Origin: Paenibacillus pinihumi DSM 23905 = JCM 16419
GTDB lineage: Bacteria; Bacillota; Bacilli; Paenibacillales; Paenibacillaceae
Assembly (NCBI RefSeq): GCF_000422505.1
Contig: NZ_AULX01000006.1
Location: 496,001 to 560,000 of the forward strand
Length of the DNA: 64,000 bases
Reading direction: 5' to 3'
A program made the translations under genes and the position numbers. Shown one piece after another: positions 8,812 through 16,625 of this stretch. A model generated the notes under the pieces. That model was not told the DNA's origin, ran no database searches, and saw only the letters and a program-made list of their open reading frames with translations. Position 1 is the first letter of the stretch. The number at the start of each line of letters is the position of its first letter.

Positions 8812-9453
8812 TCAGCCTCCAAAATAGGATTTTTGTGCATCAGACGTCGAAGCATTGGCTTTGGCATATTCGGCGATCTGCTTACCAAATTCAGCAGCTT
8901 TGTCTTTGCCGCCGCTGCCACCGCTCCCCCCGGAACCGCCACTCTCAAAAGGGTTGGTGCCTCGAAACTGGAACTGACCTCCGCCCTTGTCCTCTGGAAC
9001 AAACAAATAAGCCTTGCTGGCCTGCAGGGCTTTGATTTGGTCGTCCAGTCCAGCCTTAACACTTCCGTGCTCGTCCAGCTCGATTTTGGTCGTATCGAGC
9101 AGGCGGGTAACATCGTCCGGATCGTGGACCTTTCCGGCGAGTGCCAACTTCACGGCGGTGCTAAGTTTGAGAGCAGCAGCCTCAGTCTCATACTTTTCTT
9201 TGGCAGCTTTATTCTCGGTCTGAAGAGATTCGATCTTCTTCGTAAGCTCTGCAGCATCACCGCTGGACTTTTTGAGCTCCTCCAACTGCGTGTCACGATC
9301 AGCGACGTCTTTTTCCGCAGCTTTCTTCGCGGTATTGACCTCGTCGAATCTCGCTTTTGGAATAAAACTCTTTAGTTCCTCCGCTGATGCGGCAGCGGCT
9401 TTTGCGGCCTGCTCCTCCGTCAAACCCAATGCGATAAACTCTTCCTTTGTCAT
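8812..9453 (-). CDS. phage scaffolding protein (GP20 family)
   Basis: 213 aa. The helical, charged coiled-coil part (residues about 35-110) is followed by a Gly/Ser repeat stretch (GGSGGSGGSGG) and a short helical C-terminus that would touch the capsid. The N-terminal FIALGLTEEQAAKAAAA and KARFDEVNTAKK are typical of Gram-positive scaffold proteins of the GP20 group. It directs procapsid assembly and is lost on maturation. Confidence 0.88.
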   Translation of the reverse strand: MTKEEFIALGLTEEQAAKAAAASAEELKSFIPKARFDEVNTAKKAAEKDVADRDTQLEELKKSSGDAAELTKKIESLQTENKAAKEKYETEAAALKLSTAVKLALAGKVHDPDDVTRLLDTTKIELDEHGSVKAGLDDQIKALQASKAYLFVPEDKGGGQFQFRGTNPFESGGSGGSGGSGGKDKAAEFGKQIAEYAKANASTSDAQKSYFGG

Positions 9454-9541
9454 ATGTGATCCTCCTATTCATCATCGCTTGTTGTCCCGGTTGCGTCCGG
9501 TGATGAGCCAGTTTTTTCGTCTACCAGCCAAAGACGGCAAA

Positions 9542-9566
9542 GGCCCCGGCAGTCTCAGCCGGAGCC
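9542..9566 (-). terminator. possible weak intrinsic terminator
   Basis: On the minus strand GGCTCCGGC and GCCGGGGCC pair across a 7-nt loop directly after the 87-aa gene, followed only by TTTGCC. The stem is strong but the T-tract is poor, so it may attenuate rather than end transcription before the scaffold gene. Confidence 0.35.
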
Positions 9567-9568
9567 CA

Positions 9569-9832
9569 TCATTCTACAAGTTCATATTCAGCTTCCAATT
9601 CCGTCTTGTTGCAAATCCGCAGTGAACCATTCGCCTCTTTGATGATGAACTGTCCTACTTTTGCAATCAGCACGCTGTAGGTACCACGAATTACTCGAAG
9701 CTGCACACCATCAGTGGTGTATTCAACGCTGATCGGCATGCCAGTAAAATCAATGATTGCTTGTGGATTGCCGGGAGTGTTATCAAATTCTACGGCATCA
9801 ATATAAACTGCCTTTTTATAACGCTGCGGCAT
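9569..9832 (-). CDS. small phage protein, beta-rich
   Basis: 87 aa. The pattern is strand-rich (AVYIDAVEFDN, VQLRVIRGTYSVLIAKVGQ, ELEAEYELVE). It resembles its upstream neighbour in layout (KAVYIDAVEF against RPAVIEAFRW, and a later K/PGQFII or PGDYII turn), so the two may be distant paralogues. It overlaps that gene by one base. Position between head morphogenesis and scaffold; role unknown. Confidence 0.65.
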   Translation of the reverse strand: MPQRYKKAVYIDAVEFDNTPGNPQAIIDFTGMPISVEYTTDGVQLRVIRGTYSVLIAKVGQFIIKEANGSLRICNKTELEAEYELVE

Positions 9833-10104
9833 CAGTTCCCACCGTTTAAGGCAGGCTTATATGTTGCTTCGAAAATATCTGGCTTGCAAGGATGAACCTC
9901 ACCCTGAACGCCTCTAATGATGTAATCACCTGGGCTCGCCTGCATTGTTCCTTCAAGCGTTTTAATAAACATGTTCCCGCCACTAAAACTGACGAATCCT
10001 GCTTTTATCTGCCGTTTAATCCAATCGGGATCTTCCGTTTGATCGGGACCACCTGTCCATCGGAATGCTTCAATTACCGCTGGTCTTTTGCGATACTTTC
10101 CCAC
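9832..10104 (-). CDS. small phage protein of the YRKRP(A/V)VIEAF type
   Basis: 90 aa from a GTG at 10104, chosen because GAAGGAG lies 8 nt upstream; the ATG ten codons earlier lies inside a terminator hairpin. The KYRKRPAVIEAFRW start, SPGDYIIRGVQGEVHPCKPD and IFEATY are a pattern I know from many phage genomes of Firmicutes and Proteobacteria, always without an assigned function. It follows a terminator, so it may have its own weak promoter or depend on read-through. Confidence 0.72.
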   Translation of the reverse strand: MGKYRKRPAVIEAFRWTGGPDQTEDPDWIKRQIKAGFVSFSGGNMFIKTLEGTMQASPGDYIIRGVQGEVHPCKPDIFEATYKPALNGGN

Positions 10105-10123
10105 GTCTTCAACTCCTTCGCAT

Positions 10124-10156
10124 AAAAAAAGCACCCTCGCCGCAGCGGGAGCGCTT
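10124..10156 (-). terminator. intrinsic terminator after the gp7 and 44-aa genes
   Basis: Minus strand AGCGCTCCCGC and GCGAGGGTGCT pair (11 positions, two wobbles and one mismatch) over a 4-nt loop, followed by TTTTTTT. It overlaps the last bases of the 44-aa gene and would separate the portal/gp7 genes from the scaffold/capsid genes. Confidence 0.7.
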
Positions 10157-10291
10157 CTAATCCTTGTTATTTTTCAGAACGCCGATTTTGCGTAAACGTT
10201 CCTGAAGGAGAGCCTTGTTTTCCACCTGCTCAGCCTTTGGGACTTCCCTGTAACCGATGATTCTCGGTTTGGACAAATCACTCTTACTCAC
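10157..10291 (-). CDS. 44-aa phage protein
   Basis: Starts with GTG overlapping the stop of the gp7-ART gene (GTGA), with GGGAG 8 nt upstream, and ends at TAG 10159-10157. The product begins VSKSDLSKPRIIGYREVPKA and continues with a charged helix and a C-terminal RLRKIGVLKNNKD. Small basic proteins like this often follow head morphogenesis genes in PBSX-like phages. No function can be named. The ribosome site and coupled start support it as a real gene. Confidence 0.6.
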   Translation of the reverse strand: MSKSDLSKPRIIGYREVPKAEQVENKALLQERLRKIGVLKNNKD

Positions 10292-11862
10292 TTCACCAGC
10301 TCCCGCAGCAGAATGTGATAAACCCCGTTAATCAGCTCGACATCCAATACTTCAAACGCAAAGTCACGTCCATAGATCACTTCTGCTCCATCTTTACTGA
10401 GCTCAGCTAAATGCGCCCCGCTGGCTGCCCCGATGATATGGAACTGAACCTGTCCATCCGGAAGAGCAGCCCCGCTGGTCATTGAAGTGTATTGCGGGTG
10501 CTGTATGACTGCCCCCGGCTTGATTTGTTTCATGAAATTGCTTAATTGAGGTGCTGTCAAATGAAGCGAACGGGTAAGGTCGCCACGATAACGCGGCAGC
10601 TTGACCAGAGCTTGATCCAATTGCTGGACCCATTCCATATCTTTGCTGCCAAGCGGCTGCCCCTGATGAATTTTATAGTTTAGCGGAGCGGATTCCCCGA
10701 TATACCTTTTCACTGCTGACGCTTCATCAGTTGTAAGCTTTTCCAGAGTAGGCTCGGCTGTCGTAACCTTCGGCGGCCTAACTGGCGCTGTGTCCTCCGG
10801 CTTTGGCGGATCAGTCGCATCTGCCGGCGCGTGCTCCTCAGCCCATTCCTTATAAGGCATATCCTCCGGGACATCATAAAGGTCCTCATAATCACTCGAA
10901 TCCGAATCCGAATCCGGCTCCGCCTGAGTCTCAGCCTCATCAAAGTGCGGAATAGTCGTGCTGCGGCAGTATGCATGCAAGGGCGGATAATTCACACCGG
11001 GCTCCGCTTCATTGATCGGAATGATTTTTGAATCCATATGGCGGCATTTGTCCGAGGTCCGGCTGTCCAGCGTGGCCACATATTTATAATGAGTGACCCC
11101 GGTTTGCTTGTACCCGTCGATCCGGGACTGACCCGCGAAGTAGGCAGACTCGGTAAGAATAAGCCGCTCAGCAATTGACTTGCTGACACCCATGCGCGCC
11201 GCGAAATCATTAATGACCTTTTCGGAAGGAGATCCATTGATCAGGTTTTGAGTCAGCGTCGTGTGGAGCTCCGAAACCAGTTTGTCGCGATCAGCCCAGA
11301 TCCTCGCACTGAAGTTGCTGCCATCCGGCGTCCAGGGCTTGGACAACACCTTGTCAATCTGCCGGCCGTCGAGCCGCGCGAACGGAACTCCCTTGCCCAC
11401 TCCCCGCTGAACCTCATGGATACCGCGGTAATAGCCATCTTTGTAAATGTCGCCTAATGTTTCGGTTGCCCCTTTGACCCGCTTGGCTGCCAGAAGCTCC
11501 GCTTCCTGCTGAAGCTTCATTTTAAGTTCTTCCAGCCGGGTAATGTGAACCTTGGCGCTCGCATTCTCCAGTTCCTTCATCCATCGCTGATCAATGGCGT
11601 TCTCTCTGCCGGCTTTAATATAGTCCTGGACAGTCCATTTGAATTCCTGAAGCTCGTTTGCCTTTAGCAGCTTTTGAGCTTCGGCCATGGAAACATCATT
11701 GTTCTTTGCCAATCGAGCATACCAGGCATCCGTGTCCCATTTAATCCGGGCCATGGCCTTATCGTATTCCTCATTCTGCTTCCGGGCATAATCCTCACCC
11801 TTCCGCAGCTCAGCCTCGTTTAATGCCTCCATGCGCTTGGCCCAATATTGCTCCGACTTCAT
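10288..11862 (-). CDS. gp7-like head morphogenesis protein fused to an ADP-ribosyltransferase domain
   Basis: 524 aa. Residues about 1-300 form an SPP1 gp7/Mu F-type minor head protein: a long charged coiled coil, then ESAYFAGQSRIDGYKQTGVT, LDSRTSDKCRHMDSKI and NYPPLHAYCRSTTIP with the conserved Cys and His residues. Residues about 300-365 are an acidic, Pro-rich linker. The C-terminal 150 residues match the ADP-ribosyltransferase exoenzyme fold: YRGDLTRS (Arg), QYTSMTS (Ser-Thr-Ser) and GAEVIYGRDFAFEVLDVELI (Glu). The first residue of the usual E/Q-x-E pair is Gly here. Some phages inject such enzymes with their DNA to modify host proteins. Overlaps the portal gene by 4 bp. Confidence 0.88.
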   Translation of the reverse strand: MKSEQYWAKRMEALNEAELRKGEDYARKQNEEYDKAMARIKWDTDAWYARLAKNNDVSMAEAQKLLKANELQEFKWTVQDYIKAGRENAIDQRWMKELENASAKVHITRLEELKMKLQQEAELLAAKRVKGATETLGDIYKDGYYRGIHEVQRGVGKGVPFARLDGRQIDKVLSKPWTPDGSNFSARIWADRDKLVSELHTTLTQNLINGSPSEKVINDFAARMGVSKSIAERLILTESAYFAGQSRIDGYKQTGVTHYKYVATLDSRTSDKCRHMDSKIIPINEAEPGVNYPPLHAYCRSTTIPHFDEAETQAEPDSDSDSSDYEDLYDVPEDMPYKEWAEEHAPADATDPPKPEDTAPVRPPKVTTAEPTLEKLTTDEASAVKRYIGESAPLNYKIHQGQPLGSKDMEWVQQLDQALVKLPRYRGDLTRSLHLTAPQLSNFMKQIKPGAVIQHPQYTSMTSGAALPDGQVQFHIIGAASGAHLAELSKDGAEVIYGRDFAFEVLDVELINGVYHILLRELVK

Positions 11863-13349
11863 TCATCATCACCGTCTTTGTCCGGGTCCTTGCTCGGCGG
11901 AATACCACCGTAACCGTCGGCCATGCGCTTCAGCGCCTCCTCCTTCTGCTTCTTGATCCGCTTCAGTTCGGCCAGCACATCCCGAACCCACGGATGTTGA
12001 GCGACAAGCGTCTCATCGGACAAAATCCCAACGCTGTCCTTGATCGCCGTGATGATGGCCGATTCGTCCACTGGCATGTCACGGTTACAAATAAATTGCA
12101 CATGATCGGTGCTGTAGTCGATACCGGTACTGATAAGTAGATAAGTATCTATGAACCAGCGAACTTGCTCTAAAGATGCCTGAAATTCTATTTCCATTAA
12201 GCTTGCATCGAGATCGAGGTCGGAGTACAGAAATTTTAGTGCGATGCCAGAGGGCGCACTGCCGATATCCACGCCCTGAGTGTCAACGCCGCGGCCAAAC
12301 TCATAAATATCCTTGCGGGCCTGCTCCATGTGTATCTTGTAGGCTTCGGTATTTATTTCCAAGTTGATCGCCTTAATTCCACCGCCATTAGACACGAAAG
12401 CTGTGCGCCATACCGAGAGATTTTTTCTGAATTCACCCGGATCAGTTCCGTCATACTCTGCAACCTCGTAAATGCTATCGGGCAGGTCCTCAAGATTGTT
12501 ACTGTTGTCGGATTTGTTCCGGTCGTAGTCGTCGGCCAAGGATTTGATGATCTCGACCAGCGGCTGCTCCTCCTCGTTATACTTCCAGCAAATAAACGGG
12601 ACGCGCTCCCAGTTCCTTGGCTCCTCCTCATCGGTACTTTTATTAATAACAGTAAAATGTGACTCTACTGAACCGGCCTCAACGTCTGGCACTAGCCCGG
12701 TACCGTCGAGTACATAGCGGCGCACGCCGGATTTATCCCACCATTCAATCTTCCGGAGTTTCTTGCGTTTCAGCCCCTCATAGACCGTTACTTCATAATC
12801 CCTAATGACTGCGTCCAGAATCGTATGGGCCTCATCTGCCCATAATGGAATTATTTCCTGAGAACGCATCTTCCGAAAGCAGAGTTTCCCGGTCTCATCA
12901 TTATGGACGAACCACCATGCTCTTCCCTTGTTCACCGCCTCTTTGCCAGTGCTTTGCAAACGGCGGTTCATGGCCTCATTAAAGATCCCCTTCAGTGCAT
13001 TCGCATACTGCTTATTTTCCGTCTGAATACTCAGCGGCTTACCCAAAAGATACCCAACCTTTTGGTCTACCAATTTACGGACGAAAGCATTGACGAGCTT
13101 ATTGTTGGCCAGATTACCAACGACCTCCTTAGCGCCACTGGGGCCAATCGCTGTCCGCTTACGTTCAAGGATATCTGTCTTATTTCGATAGTACCTTTCA
13201 CCGACATCCATCCAATGAAGCTGTTCTGATTTTTTCCAGTCACCAGTTTCCAGTTGAATGATATCCTCCAGTGTGGCAGCCGTTCGGGCACCGCGAATAA
13301 TGATGTTTTCGATCTCTTTTTGCTGTTCATCGCCAAATGGCCATGGCAT
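11859..13349 (-). CDS. phage portal protein (SPP1 gp6 family)
   Basis: 496 aa, normal for the family. It shows YYRNKTDILERKR and NKLVNAFVRKLVDQKVGYLL near the start, then KGRAWWFVHND, and ADDYDRNKSDNSNNLEDLPD with the conserved SNNLED. The dodecameric portal is the DNA gateway of the head and docks the terminase. It lies between terminase and gp7, the SPP1/PBSX order. The C-terminus is an acidic tail ending PSKDPDKDGDDE. Confidence 0.94.
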   Translation of the reverse strand: MPWPFGDEQQKEIENIIIRGARTAATLEDIIQLETGDWKKSEQLHWMDVGERYYRNKTDILERKRTAIGPSGAKEVVGNLANNKLVNAFVRKLVDQKVGYLLGKPLSIQTENKQYANALKGIFNEAMNRRLQSTGKEAVNKGRAWWFVHNDETGKLCFRKMRSQEIIPLWADEAHTILDAVIRDYEVTVYEGLKRKKLRKIEWWDKSGVRRYVLDGTGLVPDVEAGSVESHFTVINKSTDEEEPRNWERVPFICWKYNEEEQPLVEIIKSLADDYDRNKSDNSNNLEDLPDSIYEVAEYDGTDPGEFRKNLSVWRTAFVSNGGGIKAINLEINTEAYKIHMEQARKDIYEFGRGVDTQGVDIGSAPSGIALKFLYSDLDLDASLMEIEFQASLEQVRWFIDTYLLISTGIDYSTDHVQFICNRDMPVDESAIITAIKDSVGILSDETLVAQHPWVRDVLAELKRIKKQKEEALKRMADGYGGIPPSKDPDKDGDDE

Positions 13350-13364
13350 GGATTAGCCCTCCTT

Positions 13365-14786
13365 TCATCTTTGGTTCGGGAAGAATACGCCCCCGCGCTC
13401 CGGCTGCGCGAACGCCAAAACGACTGCATCCGCCCTGTCCGGGGAATCCAGTCCGCGTTTTTTCATATCTTCCTTGCGTTCAAGAGCAATTTTACCCTTG
13501 CTGGTCATGCGGTACTTGCGCTGGGTAAGCTGCGTTACCAGACGTTCATCATTCGGCAGCTCAAGAGAAACGGGCTGCCCCTGAATATGTTTAGAAAAGG
13601 ACTCCTGCAGCAGATCCCGCAAATCGGCCCATGTCTCTGTTCCTCGGTTCTCGTAATGCTCCTCTTCCTTGCGGGTTGGCTTGCTGCCGTTATTAATAGG
13701 CGTCACACGCCAACCCTTCAGACGTTCTTCACGGATGACTTCATTTAACCGGTCCGTCACTCCGCCGCCAACGCCGCTATCATCGACCTTGATTTCTACA
13801 TTGCGGAGCTGAGAATACTTACGGAACATATCCCTGGCCAGAGCGATCACCCAGCCGGCAGTCACCATCGTATCCTGCTTGTTGTAGCATTTGAGTTTGA
13901 ACACCTTTGCGCCGATACGCGGCGCAATGACTGTCTCGTCATCACCAAAGCGGGCGACGTCAACGCCCAGGTGCAGCGTGTCTCCAGTAGGGTCAATATT
14001 TGCATCCGCAGCCAGCTCCGCAATTTCCAAAGCAATGAATGCATCCGCCTCAGCTTTGGGGAATTCACCATACACCCGAACCCGAACGACGTCGCTCTCG
14101 GCGCCGTACTTATCAATCAGCATTTGAATGTTCTCTTTGCTGGTCCGTTTGCTGGTCCGGCTGTCTACCTTATGCGTACGAAAACGACTTCTGTCGCGGT
14201 TATGAGAATCATAAAAAACCCCACTCGTCCGAGTCGGGTTTCCACACATCAGCAGCTTATTCTCATCACCGGTCAAGGTCCCCATGATGGCTTCCATGAT
14301 CGGATCAGCCACACCGGAAGCTTCATCTACAATGAACAACATATAGTCTTCATGGAAGCCCTGCATGTTCTCCGGCTTGGTCGCCGTCCTGGCTGTAGCG
14401 AACCATCGCTTTTCATGGCCAATCATGTAAACCTTCGTTTTCGTCCACTTGAGCAGGTTCTTGACCATGGATGTTTCCAGCCACTTGGCCACCTCTGCCC
14501 AAAGCACATCATTGAGCTGCTGCTTTGTTGGTGCAGTACAGACAACCCGGCAATTCGGACGGCAGCACAGGTACCAGATCACAAGCGAAGCCTCAAGTCC
14601 TGTTTTTCCAACACCCTGACCCGATCTGACACTCGTCAACCGATGATTGGCCACATCCGTCATGACAGCCCGCTGCCACTCATCGGGATCGAAGTTTAGC
14701 ATATCCTCCGCAAAAGCGACCGGGTCATCCCAGTAAATATCAAGTAGCGCAACGATGTCAGACACAACATTATAAGGCTTACTCAT
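13365..14786 (-). CDS. phage terminase large subunit
   Basis: 473 aa from the ATG at 14786, which overlaps the stop of the small subunit (ATGAGTAA) and has GAGGTG 7 nt upstream. The ATPase half has Walker A RSGQGVGKT (about residues 54-62) and Walker B LFIVDEAS (about 150-157). The nuclease half has GVDVARFGDD (274-283), a central acidic residue and the late SPDRADAVVLAFA motif. It cuts the concatemer and pumps DNA through the portal. No key residue is missing. Confidence 0.94.
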   Translation of the reverse strand: MSKPYNVVSDIVALLDIYWDDPVAFAEDMLNFDPDEWQRAVMTDVANHRLTSVRSGQGVGKTGLEASLVIWYLCCRPNCRVVCTAPTKQQLNDVLWAEVAKWLETSMVKNLLKWTKTKVYMIGHEKRWFATARTATKPENMQGFHEDYMLFIVDEASGVADPIMEAIMGTLTGDENKLLMCGNPTRTSGVFYDSHNRDRSRFRTHKVDSRTSKRTSKENIQMLIDKYGAESDVVRVRVYGEFPKAEADAFIALEIAELAADANIDPTGDTLHLGVDVARFGDDETVIAPRIGAKVFKLKCYNKQDTMVTAGWVIALARDMFRKYSQLRNVEIKVDDSGVGGGVTDRLNEVIREERLKGWRVTPINNGSKPTRKEEEHYENRGTETWADLRDLLQESFSKHIQGQPVSLELPNDERLVTQLTQRKYRMTSKGKIALERKEDMKKRGLDSPDRADAVVLAFAQPERGGVFFPNQR

Positions 14787-15666
14787 CAGCAGGCACCTCT
14801 GCCCGCTTGGCCTTACGCCGCTCTGCAATTTCCTTCAGGCCCTCTGTCCAGCTTTGAGTTGCGCCGGCTCCACCTTGAAGGTTCTGCAGTTCGATTTGCA
14901 GGATAGCGGTGCGGACTTCCTTTTCCTCATCCACAGCAGTAAGCCTGTTTTTCAATTCAATGGCCTTCAGCTTTTTATCCTGGACTCGAGTCAGCGCATC
15001 CTCTAATTTGAGAATATCATCGATGACCCGATATGTTGTTTCCTCGATCTCAGCCTCAACCATCTCGTTCCGGGTAACAGGCACTTTGCTCGTTTTCCCG
15101 CTCTTCTCATCATGAACCTCAATTATTTCTTTGATGGATTTAAGCTGCTGAAGTACACGCTTCTGATTTTCTGTCAGCCCGTCAGTCAGCCGCTTAATAC
15201 GCTGAAGCATACGCCGCTCCCGGATGGTCAGCAGCGTGATACACTCATCTGCCTGCCGGACCGGGTCGGTGTCGATCTCATCCAGCAGCTCCTGCTCGTC
15301 CTCATCCAAGGTGTCGAACCATATCGACTCGAACTCCCCGGTCTTGATGGCCTTCTTATTACCGTATGGTCCGCCATGGCCACCGCGATTTCCCAGGGCG
15401 TTCTTACTTCCCTTCGGGGCTCCGCCTTTATTACCGACGGCATTCTTATTCCCTTTGGGGGCACCACGACTGGGAGCGCTCCCTTTAGAATCAAGTGGAG
15501 CGCTCCCTTTCAATTCCTCTGTCCATTTGTCCAATGTCTTCCACTTCCGGACCTTGCTGTCCGAAATAGAAAGAGCGGCAGCGATGTCTTTTAACAACAT
15601 CGTCCCGCCGCTCTCCAGCCACATCAGTTTTGCCTTGTCCCGCTCAGGACTTCGCTCTCTGGCCAC
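14779..15666 (-). CDS. phage terminase small subunit (XtmA/PBSX-like)
   Basis: 295 aa. An N-terminal helix-turn-helix (LLKDIAAALSISDSKVRKW) would bind the packaging site. Then come two copies of a Gly/Lys-rich motif (GAPKGNKNAVGNKGG and GAPKGSKNALGNRGG) common in small terminases of Gram-positive phages, followed by long helices for oligomerisation and contact with the large subunit. It is first of the structural block, with an AT-rich plus-strand gene ahead of it. Confidence 0.9.
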   Translation of the reverse strand: MARERSPERDKAKLMWLESGGTMLLKDIAAALSISDSKVRKWKTLDKWTEELKGSAPLDSKGSAPSRGAPKGNKNAVGNKGGAPKGSKNALGNRGGHGGPYGNKKAIKTGEFESIWFDTLDEDEQELLDEIDTDPVRQADECITLLTIRERRMLQRIKRLTDGLTENQKRVLQQLKSIKEIIEVHDEKSGKTSKVPVTRNEMVEAEIEETTYRVIDDILKLEDALTRVQDKKLKAIELKNRLTAVDEEKEVRTAILQIELQNLQGGAGATQSWTEGLKEIAERRKAKRAEVPADE

Positions 15667-15731
15667 TACATATCACCACCCCCGTGACCGATAATAGATA
15701 TATATTTTCAATTGAAGGAGAGATAATATAA

Positions 15732-16340
15732 TTGATTCTTTTAATTATGTTAATTGTTGTACTAATTTTCGCAGCTTCTATTGTTTTCTTTGAATTAATG
15801 CATAGTAGAAGAATAAAAAAGAAAGTGTTTGAATCCTTCGGTAATCGACTCACCATTAAAGAAAAAAAGAGAATGATTAAATCAATACAATCAATTTACT
15901 GTAACGCTAAAGTATTGTCTGATTACTGTTACAGAGAACTGAAAAATAATGTTCGCTACTACTACGGAGACGAGACGTTTGAGACAAACTTAGTTAATGG
16001 CATCGTTGGAATTACAGCTGTTCAGGTTTCTCTTATTGCAGCAGCTATGGCGATTGTTTCTGTTCTTCCTGAAAAATCTGAATTGAAACAAAAAATAAGT
16101 AATGCGCTAGCAGGAGTTTCAACAGATCTCTTTTATAACATTTCTATACTGGCATTGATTTTTGTAATACTCTTCACGGTATATGGCTCTCATCTCTATA
16201 TTTCTAACAGGAGAAAGAGCTTCCTCAAGAAATTTTCTGTTGCAATCGATCAAATTGAAACTGAAGGAGGAATTAAAGAATATCCTTCTGCAGCTCTATA
16301 TCCAGCTCGATCAGCTTCCGGAGGTCGTCGACGGTGTTAA
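15732..16340 (+). CDS. membrane protein, plus-strand accessory gene (moron)
   Basis: 202 aa from a TTG start with GAAGGAG 11 nt upstream. Three hydrophobic segments are clear: residues about 2-22, about 92-112 and about 137-155, with charged cytosolic loops and a coiled region between the first two. No family recognised. The only plus-strand gene between repressor and tape measure, and clearly AT-richer than its neighbours, so probably a recent insertion expressed in the lysogen. The last 20 or so residues (from GGIKEYPS on) read antisense through the end of the adjacent minus-strand gene, suggesting the original 3' end was lost. A plus-strand terminator lies at 16594-16623. Confidence 0.6.
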   Translation: MILLIMLIVVLIFAASIVFFELMHSRRIKKKVFESFGNRLTIKEKKRMIKSIQSIYCNAKVLSDYCYRELKNNVRYYYGDETFETNLVNGIVGITAVQVSLIAAAMAIVSVLPEKSELKQKISNALAGVSTDLFYNISILALIFVILFTVYGSHLYISNRRKSFLKKFSVAIDQIETEGGIKEYPSAALYPARSASGGRRRC

Positions 16341-16488
16341 TCTCAATACGGTTCTCCTGGAAGTCTCTGACCCAACGGGCAACCGCAGCCTTGATAATGC
16401 GGCGGTACTGTTCTTTGCTTTCGATTATCCCTTGCATGACCTCAAGCTCGTGCTGAAGTAACAAATCATCGTGTTTTTGCTCTGTCAT
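16273..16488 (-). CDS. 71-aa phage protein, unknown
   Basis: Begins MTEQKHDDLLLQHELEVMQG and is helical throughout, ending KLIELDIELQKDIL. Its 3' end overlaps the tail of the plus-strand membrane gene by 68 bp on the opposite strand. The start lies next to the -35 box of the small plus-strand RNA unit, so the two may interfere. No family recognised. It precedes the terminase small subunit in the transcription direction. Confidence 0.55.
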   Translation of the reverse strand: MTEQKHDDLLLQHELEVMQGIIESKEQYRRIIKAAVARWVRDFQENRIEINTVDDLRKLIELDIELQKDIL

Positions 16489-16489
16489 A

Positions 16490-16623
16490 TTGTGGTAACC
16501 TCGGCTTTCCTGTAATATGGAATGCGAGATAGTGGCTTGTCGAATCCGTGGCCACGGTTTCCACTATCTCAGCCGGGGGTTACCTGGTGAGGGGGAGGGG
16601 CGTTCGAGCGCCTCTCCTTTTTT
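16490..16623 (+). ncRNA. candidate small RNA unit E (promoter, hairpin, terminator)
   Basis: Plus-strand TTGTGG (16490-16495), a 17-bp spacer and TAATAT (16513-16518) form a plausible promoter. Start about 16525 would give a 98-nt RNA opening with GAGATAGTGG paired to CCACTATCTC (16526-16535 with 16561-16570), whose loop holds the palindrome CCGTGGCCACGG, and ending in an intrinsic terminator. GGTAACC and GGTTACC (16494-16500, 16578-16584) add an outer inverted repeat. No reading frame is evident. Antisense in direction to the phage operon. Expression is untested. Confidence 0.45.
16594..16623 (+). terminator. intrinsic terminator, plus strand
   Basis: GGAGGGGCG (16594-16602) pairs with CGCCTCTCC (16609-16617) over TTCGAG, followed by TTTTTT. 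It could end both the small RNA and transcription from the membrane-protein gene at 15732. No T-tract exists on the other strand. Confidence 0.8.
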
Positions 16624-16625
16624 AT

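Noticed and set aside
13971-14699. 242-codon plus-strand frame opposite the terminase
   Set aside because: Antisense shadow of the terminase; composition follows the complementary strand.
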